This document shows, piece by piece, positions 1 to 5,727 of a DNA stretch of 6,831 nucleotides. Source of the stretch: an uncultured Holophagaceae bacterium (lineage in GTDB: Bacteria; Acidobacteriota; Holophagae; Holophagales; Holophagaceae); the NCBI GenBank assembly GCA_903876615.1, contig CAIRAS010000314.1:1-6831 (forward strand), written 5' to 3'. The notes below the pieces were generated by a model. That model ran no database searches. It was not told the origin of the DNA and was given only the letters and a program-made list of their open reading frames with translations. Positions within the stretch are counted from its first letter, which is position 1, and every line of letters begins with the position of its first letter. The translations under genes were made by a program, and so were the position numbers.

Positions 1-3000
1 TCGACCTTCACGGGGAACGCCTCCGTGAAAGTGCGGGCCGTGGATAGCCGCGGCAGCACGGGTGACTACAGTCCTGCGGTGGTGTTCCCGGTGGTTGCCA
101 CCCCGCTGCCCGTGGTCGCCTTCGTGAGCCCAGGGGCTACCGTCAAGAATGTGGACTTGGGCCCCAGCGGCACCGTGGACCAGGCCTTCACCTTCACGGT
201 CACCAACCCGCGCGCAGCCAGCGGTGCGACGGACCCCATCCCGGTCCTCCCTGCCGATGCCTACATCGCCTTCGCGACCAAGGATCCCTTGGCCACCGTG
301 ACCACCCGGGTCAGCAATGGCGGCGGGAGCTACACCTTTACCGTCCGCTACACCGGAGCTGCTGCTGCGGGCACCCGCACTTCGACGCCGACAGTCATCG
401 CCACGGACACCCTGGGCATCCAGGGGCTTTCCACCAGTGGCCCGCTCATGACCATCACCACCTTGGGCGCGAACCACACCCCCACCATCACCATCACGGA
501 CCCGGCCACGCCCACGTCCTCCGCCTACACTTCCAAGCCCATCAGCTTCGGCTTCACGCTCATGGACGCAGACAACGACCCTGTGACCTACACCGTGGAC
601 TGGGGGGATGGTTCCGCTACCACCTCGGCCACGCCCACCGGAAACTTCGTCACCGGCGTGTCGGTCCCCCTGGCCCACACCTACGCCGATGCCTACACGG
701 CAACTTCCAAGAGTGCCGTCATCACGGTCACCGCCACGGACAACCGGTCCGCCAACGCCACTGCGGTGGCCCAGACCCGGACCTTCACGGTGACCTTCAA
801 CGCCCTGCCCACGGCGGCCATCACCTCGCCCCAGGACAGCGGCAGCGCCCCGACGACCTATACGCCCAATCCCCTGCTGGCAGATACGGTGGTCGTCCCC
901 CTCAACGGCAAGCTCGCCTTTGTGGGCACTTCCACCAAGCCCGGCAGCCAGGACGCTGTCACTACCGCCTGGAGCCTTCCTGGAGGCGTCCCAAGCTCCC
1001 ATGTCGGGGATTCCACGGGCGACGTGATCTTCGCGGGCACCGCGGGAGTCATCACGCCCAATGTCGTCACCTACACGGTCACGGACCCCTTTGGCCGCTC
1101 CGTCAGCAAGACGAAGACGGTGCTGGTGGATGGCAAGAACACCCAGCAGTTCAACCTATCCTTCCAGTTCCGCCGGAAGAGCGATAACAACGGGACCACC
1201 ACCCTGACCCCGGTGACCACGGCCATCAATGGCCTGGGGACCCCGGTCCAGATCTTCCAGGACGGCCAGAGCAACACCTACAACGTGCAAGATCAGACCT
1301 TGCTCACCGGTGCCAAGGCCGTCGTGAGCATTCCCGTGCGCTCGGATCTGCCCTTCTACATCAAGATCCCGGGTTTCTCTGGCGGCTCGGACGCAACGAC
1401 CTACCTGATGCGCATTCCCAATGCCCCCACCGGGGCCTATGCCGACCCTTCCCTGGTGGCCACCCCCACGGCGGATTCCAGGTTCAGCTTCCAGAACGCC
1501 GCGGTGCCCTACAACCCCACCCTGCAGGTGGTCACGGCCCAGGGTTTTGCCGCCGAAGCCGCCCTCGCGGCCCAGCGGAAGCTGAATGGCTACACCGACC
1601 TGGTCATCGGCACCGTACCAGTCAACGAGCGCTGGCTCGACCGCCTCTCGGTGCCCACCACGGATCCCACCGGGGCCTTCCCGTGGACCCAGTCCAGCAA
1701 TGCGGTCGGGCTCGTGGACGCCATTCCGGCCTACCAGCTCTTCGCGGAGTGGCCCACCCTGCTGATCACCCGCAAGACCGGGGATCTGAACGCGGCTCCA
1801 ACCCTTGAGACCGGAACTGACCCGACCACCAGTACGGGCACGCACGAACAGCTCGGTTTCGTGCTGGACTACCCGACCTACACCGTGGGGACCCTGACCC
1901 ACGGAGACACCTTCGCGGCCTTCAGCATGCAGGCCTTCCGGGTGCCCGCGGGGGTCACGGACCCCTACCAGCTGTCCCCGGCTTGGCAGAGCGCCACCGC
2001 GGAGCTGCCCAACCCCGCTGGGAATGTCCATAGCGGGCTGAACCCCGTTCCCGTCGCAGGGGGAGTGACCAGCTTCTTCCAGACCCTGGTCAACGGAGCC
2101 CCCGGCGGTACTCCGCTGGCGGGCGGCATTGCCAGCCTGCCGCTGCCCTATGACCCCAACGATCCAGAGCGCACGCCTCTGGCTCTGGCCTCGGCCACGG
2201 CTCGGACCTACTCGGGGATCCGCAGCATCTTCGCCTTCTCTGAGTATCTCTGGTCCACGGTGTGGGCACGGCCCCTGGTGCTCAACAGCGCCCGGCCCTA
2301 CTTCATGGACTCGCTCAGCCTGAACACCTACCCCTACTTCCGCTACAGCAACCCCGCCTTCTGGCCCCATGCCTCCGGCATCTCGCCGGACAGCAGCGCC
2401 TTTGACCTCACGGCGCGGGGCGGGGGCGTGTTCGATGCCAGTGCTCCCGTTGCCGTTGGCGCTGGCAACACCCCCTCCAGCACCGGAGTGGGCCGCTTCT
2501 ACTGGACCGCCTACACCCCCAGCTACTCAGGTGATGCCAGCCAGGGCCAGGTCATCAGCCGCACCTGGCTCGCAGACGACACCACCAAGCAGCCGCCCAC
2601 GGCCTTCTCGTCAGCGACTGTCGATGGCGATGCCACCACGGCCTTCGGCTTCATGCCGCCCCAGGACACCATCGTCGACAAGCGGGGCCGCACCGCTGCG
2701 GGAGCCGTCAGCGGCGCCACCCTCGGCGGCTACCGGGTGACCTGGTACAACGCCACCAAGGACGCCAGCGGCAACCCCGTGGCCCCGGACTTCTGGGTGG
2801 TGGAACTCTCGGACGGCACGGCCAAGTCCCACTTCATGCTGCCTGGAAGCTATCCCGCCGGGACCCAATCCGTTTCGGACGCGATCATGACGGATGCCCG
2901 GACCTACCTGCCCTCGGGGAACGCGGCCACCGCCGGTCCAACCGCCTTGGATAAGGTTGGCCCCGGCTACTGCTGGTTCGACATTCCCGTCGAGCTGCGT

Positions 3001-3246
3001 CCCACCGCCGTCAGTGGCGTCAAGCTTACGGTTTTCGGGGTGAAGTCCATCCTCAAGAACCACCCTGTTGCCGCCGCCCGGGCCCTGAACCGGCCGGACT
3101 GGATGGACGCCATCAAGACCGCCACGGCCACCATCAAGGTGCTGGGCGCCAACGGTACCGACCTCGGCTATGCCCACAAGGTGCCCTTCAACTACGCCTG
3201 GGATATCGTCGTGGTGAACGGACCTGCCACCTATGTCGCTCCCTGA
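1..3246 (+). CDS. Large exported Ig/PKD-domain protein, 5' end missing
   Basis: The frame is open from base 1 to a TGA at 3244-3246, giving 1081 visible residues. The GTG at 25 is internal, because the preceding codons (STFTGNAS) continue the same beta-strand pattern, so the true start and any signal peptide lie upstream. Visible order: the tail of one Ig-like domain (residues 1-30, VKVRAVDSRGSTGDYS); an Ig-like segment (about 32-150); a PKD-like domain (about 158-262) with the typical VDWGDGS at 199-205 and HTY at 226-228; another Ig/PKD-like segment (about 265-377) ending YTVTDPFGRSVSKTKTVLV; then about 700 residues rich in Thr, Ser, Pro, Gly and aromatics that I do not recognise. The only Cys I found is C991 (GPGYCWFD). 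There is no C-terminal sorting motif, anchor helix or terminal Phe. PKD and Ig-like domains usually mediate adhesion or spacing in surface or secreted proteins; an exported role is inferred. It could be an adhesin or a secreted enzyme with an unfamiliar catalytic part. Confidence 0.85.
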   Translation, partial: STFTGNASVKVRAVDSRGSTGDYSPAVVFPVVATPLPVVAFVSPGATVKNVDLGPSGTVDQAFTFTVTNPRAASGATDPIPVLPADAYIAFATKDPLATVTTRVSNGGGSYTFTVRYTGAAAAGTRTSTPTVIATDTLGIQGLSTSGPLMTITTLGANHTPTITITDPATPTSSAYTSKPISFGFTLMDADNDPVTYTVDWGDGSATTSATPTGNFVTGVSVPLAHTYADAYTATSKSAVITVTATDNRSANATAVAQTRTFTVTFNALPTAAITSPQDSGSAPTTYTPNPLLADTVVVPLNGKLAFVGTSTKPGSQDAVTTAWSLPGGVPSSHVGDSTGDVIFAGTAGVITPNVVTYTVTDPFGRSVSKTKTVLVDGKNTQQFNLSFQFRRKSDNNGTTTLTPVTTAINGLGTPVQIFQDGQSNTYNVQDQTLLTGAKAVVSIPVRSDLPFYIKIPGFSGGSDATTYLMRIPNAPTGAYADPSLVATPTADSRFSFQNAAVPYNPTLQVVTAQGFAAEAALAAQRKLNGYTDLVIGTVPVNERWLDRLSVPTTDPTGAFPWTQSSNAVGLVDAIPAYQLFAEWPTLLITRKTGDLNAAPTLETGTDPTTSTGTHEQLGFVLDYPTYTVGTLTHGDTFAAFSMQAFRVPAGVTDPYQLSPAWQSATAELPNPAGNVHSGLNPVPVAGGVTSFFQTLVNGAPGGTPLAGGIASLPLPYDPNDPERTPLALASATARTYSGIRSIFAFSEYLWSTVWARPLVLNSARPYFMDSLSLNTYPYFRYSNPAFWPHASGISPDSSAFDLTARGGGVFDASAPVAVGAGNTPSSTGVGRFYWTAYTPSYSGDASQGQVISRTWLADDTTKQPPTAFSSATVDGDATTAFGFMPPQDTIVDKRGRTAAGAVSGATLGGYRVTWYNATKDASGNPVAPDFWVVELSDGTAKSHFMLPGSYPAGTQSVSDAIMTDARTYLPSGNAATAGPTALDKVGPGYCWFDIPVELRPTAVSGVKLTVFGVKSILKNHPVAAARALNRPDWMDAIKTATATIKVLGANGTDLGYAHKVPFNYAWDIVVVNGPATYVAP

Positions 3247-3281
3247 CCCGCACTGCCATGCTTGAATTTGTCTGACCTTGC

Positions 3282-3308
3282 AGCCCCGGGGCCCTTGGCT
3301 CCGGGGTT
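3282..3308 (+). terminator. GC-rich hairpin after the large gene, possible terminator
   Basis: Bases 3282-3293 (AGCCCCGGGGCC) pair with 3297-3308 (GGCTCCGGGGTT). This makes a 12-pair stem with two G-U pairs around a 3-base CTT loop, 35 bases after the stop codon. It is followed only by TTGGACTT, not a real T-run, so it is either a weak intrinsic terminator or an mRNA-stabilising or processing hairpin between the two plus-strand genes. Confidence 0.45.
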
Positions 3309-3335
3309 GGACTTCCACAAGACCCCCTGGTTCCT

Positions 3336-3341
3336 GGAGGA
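3336..3341 (+). promoter_or_regulatory. Ribosome binding site for the GTG start at 3345
   Basis: GGAGGA lies 3 bases before the GTG at 3345. The spacing is short but similar to that of moaA in this window. Together with the signal peptide that begins right after it, this decides the GTG start. Confidence 0.6.
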
Positions 3342-3344
3342 CCC

Positions 3345-4028
3345 GTGAAATCCATCAGCATCCTTGCTGCGATCCTGGCCACGGGCGCGCTGAGTGCCCA
3401 GGACACTTCATCGGGCCTCAGCCCGAGGGTCCTCCTGTTCGGCGAGTCCATCCAGACCCGGGGCATCCAGCTCGGGCCGAATGCTGAGGACAAGGCAGAC
3501 CGGCAGACGGGTCCTGGCATCCGAATCATGAGCCGCTTTGCGGATGACTCGCCCTGGAACTGGGAACTGGCGGCGCGCTTCCAGAGCTCGGCCCGCATGG
3601 TCACCAACCGGGACATCGCCGCCACTGCGCCCGCCAACATCCTGGACGCCACCAAGGTCAAGGTGGACTACAGCTACTGGAGCGTGGGCGCCAGCTACGT
3701 GCTTCCCCTGGGTCCGGCCGCCGACTTCGGCATCCACCTCGAAGGGCGCAATGAGACCATCAACCCCAAGGGCAGCTACTCCACCACCAACGGCGGCACC
3801 GGCTCCATCGATGCCATGGCTGTGTATTGGCGCCCCTGGGTGCGCCTGAGCCTGGACTTCAAGGTGCGGACGGGCCCGGTCTACACCGTGATCGGCGGGG
3901 ACGTCGCTGCGGCCGGCTTCAAGACCAACCAGCGGGTGATCCCGCCCATGTCGCAGATGGACGACCAGACCATGCGGGCCATGGCCCCCACCTGGTCCGG
4001 GTCCATTTATGCGGGCGTCCAGTTCTAG
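3345..4028 (+). CDS. Probable outer-membrane beta-barrel protein
   Basis: The product has 227 residues and starts at GTG after GGAGGA. Residues 1-18 form a signal peptide: Lys2, a hydrophobic stretch SILAAILATGA, and a likely signal peptidase I site ALSA|QD after Ala18. The mature part has no Cys and shows amphipathic strands with alternating hydrophobic and polar residues separated by polar Gly/Asn/Asp turns (for example KVKVDYSYWSVGASYVL, FGIHLEGR, VRLSLDFKVR, PVYTVIGG). It ends GSIYAGVQF; a terminal Phe with alternating hydrophobic residues is the usual signal for BAM-dependent insertion of outer-membrane proteins. Size suggests a barrel of about 8-10 strands. No specific family is recognised, and a periplasmic beta-rich protein is the alternative. 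It lies 98 bases after the large surface-protein gene on the same strand, with a hairpin between, so co-transcription is possible but not shown. Confidence 0.75.
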   Translation: MKSISILAAILATGALSAQDTSSGLSPRVLLFGESIQTRGIQLGPNAEDKADRQTGPGIRIMSRFADDSPWNWELAARFQSSARMVTNRDIAATAPANILDATKVKVDYSYWSVGASYVLPLGPAADFGIHLEGRNETINPKGSYSTTNGGTGSIDAMAVYWRPWVRLSLDFKVRTGPVYTVIGGDVAAAGFKTNQRVIPPMSQMDDQTMRAMAPTWSGSIYAGVQF

Positions 4029-4103
4029 CTGAGCACACGGGCTTTCCTGGGGCCTTGTGCCTGCTCGGAAGCGGCTGCGCCGATTCCGAGACATGAAGAA
4101 CTC

Positions 4104-4110
4104 AGGAGGT
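4104..4110 (+). promoter_or_regulatory. Perfect Shine-Dalgarno sequence AGGAGGT
   Basis: This is a full AGGAGGT match, 8 bases before the GTG at 4119. It is the strongest ribosome binding site in the window, yet the frame it serves is only 11 codons long. It is too far (45 bases) from the TTG at 4156 to serve that gene directly. Confidence 0.5.
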
Positions 4111-4118
4111 ACGGGATA

Positions 4119-4154
4119 GTGGCCTGCTTTCAGACGCGAAGGGATGTGAGGTAG
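4119..4154 (+). CDS. Candidate 11-codon leader peptide
   Basis: GTG at 4119 opens a short frame reading MACFQTRRDVR and ending at TAG 4152-4154. It has a perfect Shine-Dalgarno sequence at ideal spacing and stops one base before the TTG start of the next gene (TAG-C-TTG), the geometry expected for translational coupling. The peptide has no run of a single amino acid that would suggest classical attenuation. It may be a chance frame, or the remnant of an older start now in another frame (the membrane-protein frame is +1 relative to it). Assignment rests only on the start signal and spacing. Confidence 0.3.
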   Translation: MACFQTRRDVR

Positions 4155-4155
4155 C

Positions 4156-4446
4156 TTGCGGGGACGGGACAAGGTCTTTCTGGGCGTGGCCTGGGCCGCG
4201 CTGCTGGCGGGGCTGGCCTGGGCGCTGTCCACCCAGTCACGCTGGGTCCAGGAGCATGCGGGGAAGCTGCAGCCTCGGCAGCCTGAGAAGGCCGGAACAC
4301 CCGCTGCGCACCCCAAGGCACCCGAGGCCGAGGAGGTCGCCGGACCTCCGGCCAGCGCCACCGGCGTGGTGGGGACCGTCGGCGAGGACACCTACCGCGC
4401 CATGGCCAAGGACCAGGCGGCGCGCAGGAAGGCTAAGAGGCCGTAA
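4156..4446 (+). CDS. Small single-span membrane protein, unknown function
   Basis: The product has 96 residues and starts at TTG. This is the only start near the N-terminus that keeps the basic flank before the membrane segment, and an in-frame TGA at 4147-4149 closes the frame upstream. A GAGGT at 4148-4152 lies 3 bases before it. After RGRDK comes one hydrophobic helix at about residues 7-24 (VFLGVAWAALLAGLAWAL). A Pro/Ala/Glu-rich, probably disordered segment follows (about 34-70), then a charged tail with ARRKAKR near the end. No Cys, enzymatic motif or known family is seen. The basic residues before the helix predict a cytoplasmic N-terminus, but the basic tail makes topology uncertain. 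Its stop codon lies inside the stem of the following terminator. Confidence 0.65.
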   Translation: MRGRDKVFLGVAWAALLAGLAWALSTQSRWVQEHAGKLQPRQPEKAGTPAAHPKAPEAEEVAGPPASATGVVGTVGEDTYRAMAKDQAARRKAKRP

Positions 4447-4487
4447 CAAAACCCCACGGGGCCGCGTCGGGTTTTGTTACGACCTCT
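4436..4487. terminator. Bidirectional intrinsic terminator between convergent genes
   Basis: Bases 4442-4454 (CGTAACAAAACCC) are perfectly complementary to 4469-4481 (GGGTTTTGTTACG). After one C-A mismatch the stem extends through 4436-4440 with 4483-4487, giving 18 pairs, and a small inner stem may close the loop. Each strand reads an A-rich arm, a GC core, then TTTTGTT, so it can terminate transcription both ways. It contains the stop codon of the plus-strand membrane-protein gene (TAA 4444-4446) and overlaps that of the minus-strand small gene (TAG 4488-4486). Confidence 0.88.
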
Positions 4488-4653
4488 AAGGCCCGCGAGG
4501 CACCTGCGCCACGCTCCAGGCCATCTGGTTCGGGTAGTCGGTGACGAACTTCTTCTGCTCGGCGGAGTAGTTGCACCCGCCGCCATGTACCACGGCCGCT
4601 GGCGGGGCTGCCACCAGCAGGGTGCCCAGGGTCAGGAGGAGGAACCTTCGCAT
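4486..4653 (-). CDS. Small exported protein downstream of moaA, unknown function
   Basis: The product has 55 residues, starting at ATG 4653-4651 and ending at TAG 4488-4486. The N-terminus MRRFLLLTLGTLLVAAPPAA is a clear signal peptide: two Arg, a hydrophobic core, and Ala/Pro before a likely cleavage site. The mature part is about 33-37 residues, containing HGGGCNYSAEQKKFV and later NQMAWSVAQVPRG. Cys27 is not preceded by a good lipobox (GGG before Cys), so lipoprotein anchoring is unlikely though not excluded. The gene begins 7 bases after the moaA stop on the same strand and is followed at once by the terminator, so it is almost certainly the last gene of the moaA transcript. The frame stays open far upstream inside moaA, but that extension would bury the signal peptide, so the ATG at 4653 is preferred. 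No family is recognised. Confidence 0.65.
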   Translation of the reverse strand: MRRFLLLTLGTLLVAAPPAAVVHGGGCNYSAEQKKFVTDYPNQMAWSVAQVPRGP

Positions 4654-4660
4654 GGGAGGA

Positions 4661-5665
4661 TTATCCCCCGATGTGGGACATCTCGATCTTCGGCAGGCCC
4701 GGGGTGTCGGCTCGGCGCAGCTCCGAGTAGCGATCGCCCCGGCGCTGCCACTGGGCGGCCAGGAGCGCGGCGAGGTCCGCGTCCGAGTGCCCGGCCCGGA
4801 GGAAGGCCTTGAGGTCGAGGCCCTCACTGGCGAAGAGGCAGGTGTAGAGGTGGCCGTCCGCGGAGAGCCGCGCCCGGTCGCAGCCTCGGCAGAAGGGCTC
4901 GGTCACCGAGGCGATGAGGCCCACCTCGCCCCGGCCGTCGCGGTAGCGCCACTGCTGGGCCACGGAGCCCGGGCCCGGGCCGAGAGGCTCCAGGGGCCAG
5001 CGGGCGTTCAGGAGCTGGTGGACCTCGGCGGCGGGTACCACGGAGGCCAGGCGCCAGCCGTTGGTGGTGCCCACATCCATGAACTCGATGAAGCGCAGGG
5101 TGTGCCCCTCCTCGCGGGCGAAGGCAGCGAGGTCCAGGATCTCGTCCTCGTTGATGCCGCGCTGCAGGACGCAGTTGAGCTTGAGGGCCGTGAAGCCCGC
5201 CGCGCGGGCGGCCTCGAGCCCCGCCAGCACCCGGGAGAGGGCCAGGTCCGTGTCGCTGAGGGCCTGGAACCGGTCCGGACGCAGGGTGTCGAGGCTGACG
5301 GTCAGGCGGCGCAGGCCCGCCGCGCGGAGGTCGGCGGCCAGCTCCGACAGCAGGACGCCGTTGGTGGTGAGGGCCAGGTCCTCGAGGCCGGGCACCCCCG
5401 CCAGCATCTTCACCAGGAGGGGCAGCTCCCGGCGCAGCAGGGGCTCGCCCCCGGTCAGGCGGACCTTGGTGACGCCCAGGCCCGTGAAGATCCGGGCCAG
5501 GCGCGTGATCTCCTCGAAGCTGAGCAGGGCCTCCCGGGCCAGGAAGGCGTGGTCTGGGCCAAAGGCCTCCCGGGGCATGCAATAGCCGCAGCGGAAGTTG
5601 CAGCGGTCGGTCACCGAGATGCGCAGGGCCTGGAGGGGACGACCCAGGGTGTCGAGGGGTTTCAT
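4661..5665 (-). CDS. moaA: GTP 3',8-cyclase MoaA (molybdenum cofactor synthesis)
   Basis: The product is 334 residues, the usual MoaA length. It is a cytoplasmic radical S-adenosylmethionine enzyme that converts GTP to 3',8-cyclo-7,8-dihydro-GTP, which MoaC then turns into cyclic pyranopterin monophosphate, the first stage of molybdenum cofactor synthesis. Visible motifs: LRISVTDRCNFRCGYCMP at 14-31 with the radical SAM cluster cysteines C22, C26 and C29 (CxxxCxxC); the SAM-binding TGGEP at 71-75; TTNG at 100-103; the C-terminal cluster cysteines C259, C262 and C276 in FCRGCDRARLSADGHLYTC; Arg15, Arg264 and Arg266 at the positions of known GTP-binding arginines; and the conserved C-terminal Gly-Gly (HIGG) needed for activity in the family. 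All key residues are intact. The start at ATG 5665 has GGAGGA just upstream and gives the normal MoaA N-terminus. The neighbouring genes are not Moco genes, and a small exported-protein gene follows 7 bases later. Confidence 0.97.
   Translation of the reverse strand: MKPLDTLGRPLQALRISVTDRCNFRCGYCMPREAFGPDHAFLAREALLSFEEITRLARIFTGLGVTKVRLTGGEPLLRRELPLLVKMLAGVPGLEDLALTTNGVLLSELAADLRAAGLRRLTVSLDTLRPDRFQALSDTDLALSRVLAGLEAARAAGFTALKLNCVLQRGINEDEILDLAAFAREEGHTLRFIEFMDVGTTNGWRLASVVPAAEVHQLLNARWPLEPLGPGPGSVAQQWRYRDGRGEVGLIASVTEPFCRGCDRARLSADGHLYTCLFASEGLDLKAFLRAGHSDADLAALLAAQWQRRGDRYSELRRADTPGLPKIEMSHIGG
4664..4669 (-). promoter_or_regulatory. Shine-Dalgarno-like GGGGGA within the end of moaA
   Basis: On the minus strand the last two sense codons of moaA (GGG GGA, the conserved Gly-Gly) form a purine block 10 bases before the ATG at 4653. 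It is the only candidate ribosome binding site for the small gene, and its position suggests translational coupling to moaA. Confidence 0.4.
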
Positions 5666-5667
5666 AA

Positions 5668-5673
5668 TCCTCC
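5668..5673 (-). promoter_or_regulatory. Ribosome binding site of moaA
   Basis: The minus strand reads TTGGAGGATTATG: GGAGGA followed by only two bases before the ATG at 5665. The spacing is short, but no other start fits the MoaA N-terminus. Confidence 0.65.
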
Positions 5674-5711
5674 AAGCATAATTCCTTGCGAGCGGTCACA
5701 ATGATTTGTTT

Positions 5712-5718
5712 GGGTGGA
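5712..5718 (+). promoter_or_regulatory. Weak ribosome binding site GGGTGGA
   Basis: GGGTGGA lies 9 bases before the ATG at 5728. It is an imperfect Shine-Dalgarno match at good spacing and supports that start. Confidence 0.5.
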
Positions 5719-5727
5719 CTTGACTCT

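Larger units (their letters stand above)
5666..5727. promoter_or_regulatory. Divergent promoter region, moaA and DUF1444-like gene
   Basis: These 62 bases between two divergent starts are noticeably more AT-rich than the surroundings and must hold at least part of both promoters. On the minus strand TTGTGA followed by TATGCT is only a weak sigma-70-like pair (spacer about 15). No clear -35/-10 pair is seen on the plus strand. The region is too short for a molybdenum cofactor riboswitch ahead of moaA, and none of its features are visible. Confidence 0.5.

Noticed and set aside
1156..2370. Long minus-strand open frame (404 codons) opposite the large surface-protein gene
   Set aside because: It is antisense to a clear coding region of high GC, its product is Gly/Arg/Val-rich without domain structure, and such frames are common where third positions are GC-rich.
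4029..4070. Possible terminator hairpin after the beta-barrel gene (GCACACGG with CCTTGTGC)
   Set aside because: It has only 7 of 8 pairs, a 12-base loop and no T-run; too weak to annotate.
3408..4391. Minus-strand open frame (327 codons) spanning the beta-barrel and membrane-protein genes
   Set aside because: It crosses two plus-strand genes and their gap, has no plausible start signal, and its low-complexity product has no motif.
4256..4489. Out-of-frame plus-strand frame ending in GRNKTPRGRVGFCY
   Set aside because: That peptide is only the translation of the terminator inverted repeat, and it overlaps the better supported membrane-protein frame.
4486..4827. Longer 113-residue version of the small exported protein starting inside moaA
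   Set aside because: It would overlap moaA by about 165 bases and bury a textbook signal peptide; the ATG at 4653 fits better.
4571..5704. Plus-strand open frame (377 codons) opposite moaA
   Set aside because: It is antisense to moaA, whose protein motifs are unmistakable; the composition is an artefact of GC-biased codons.
5666..5727. Molybdenum cofactor riboswitch upstream of moaA
   Set aside because: The gap is 62 bases, shorter than the known motif, and no matching stem structure is visible.
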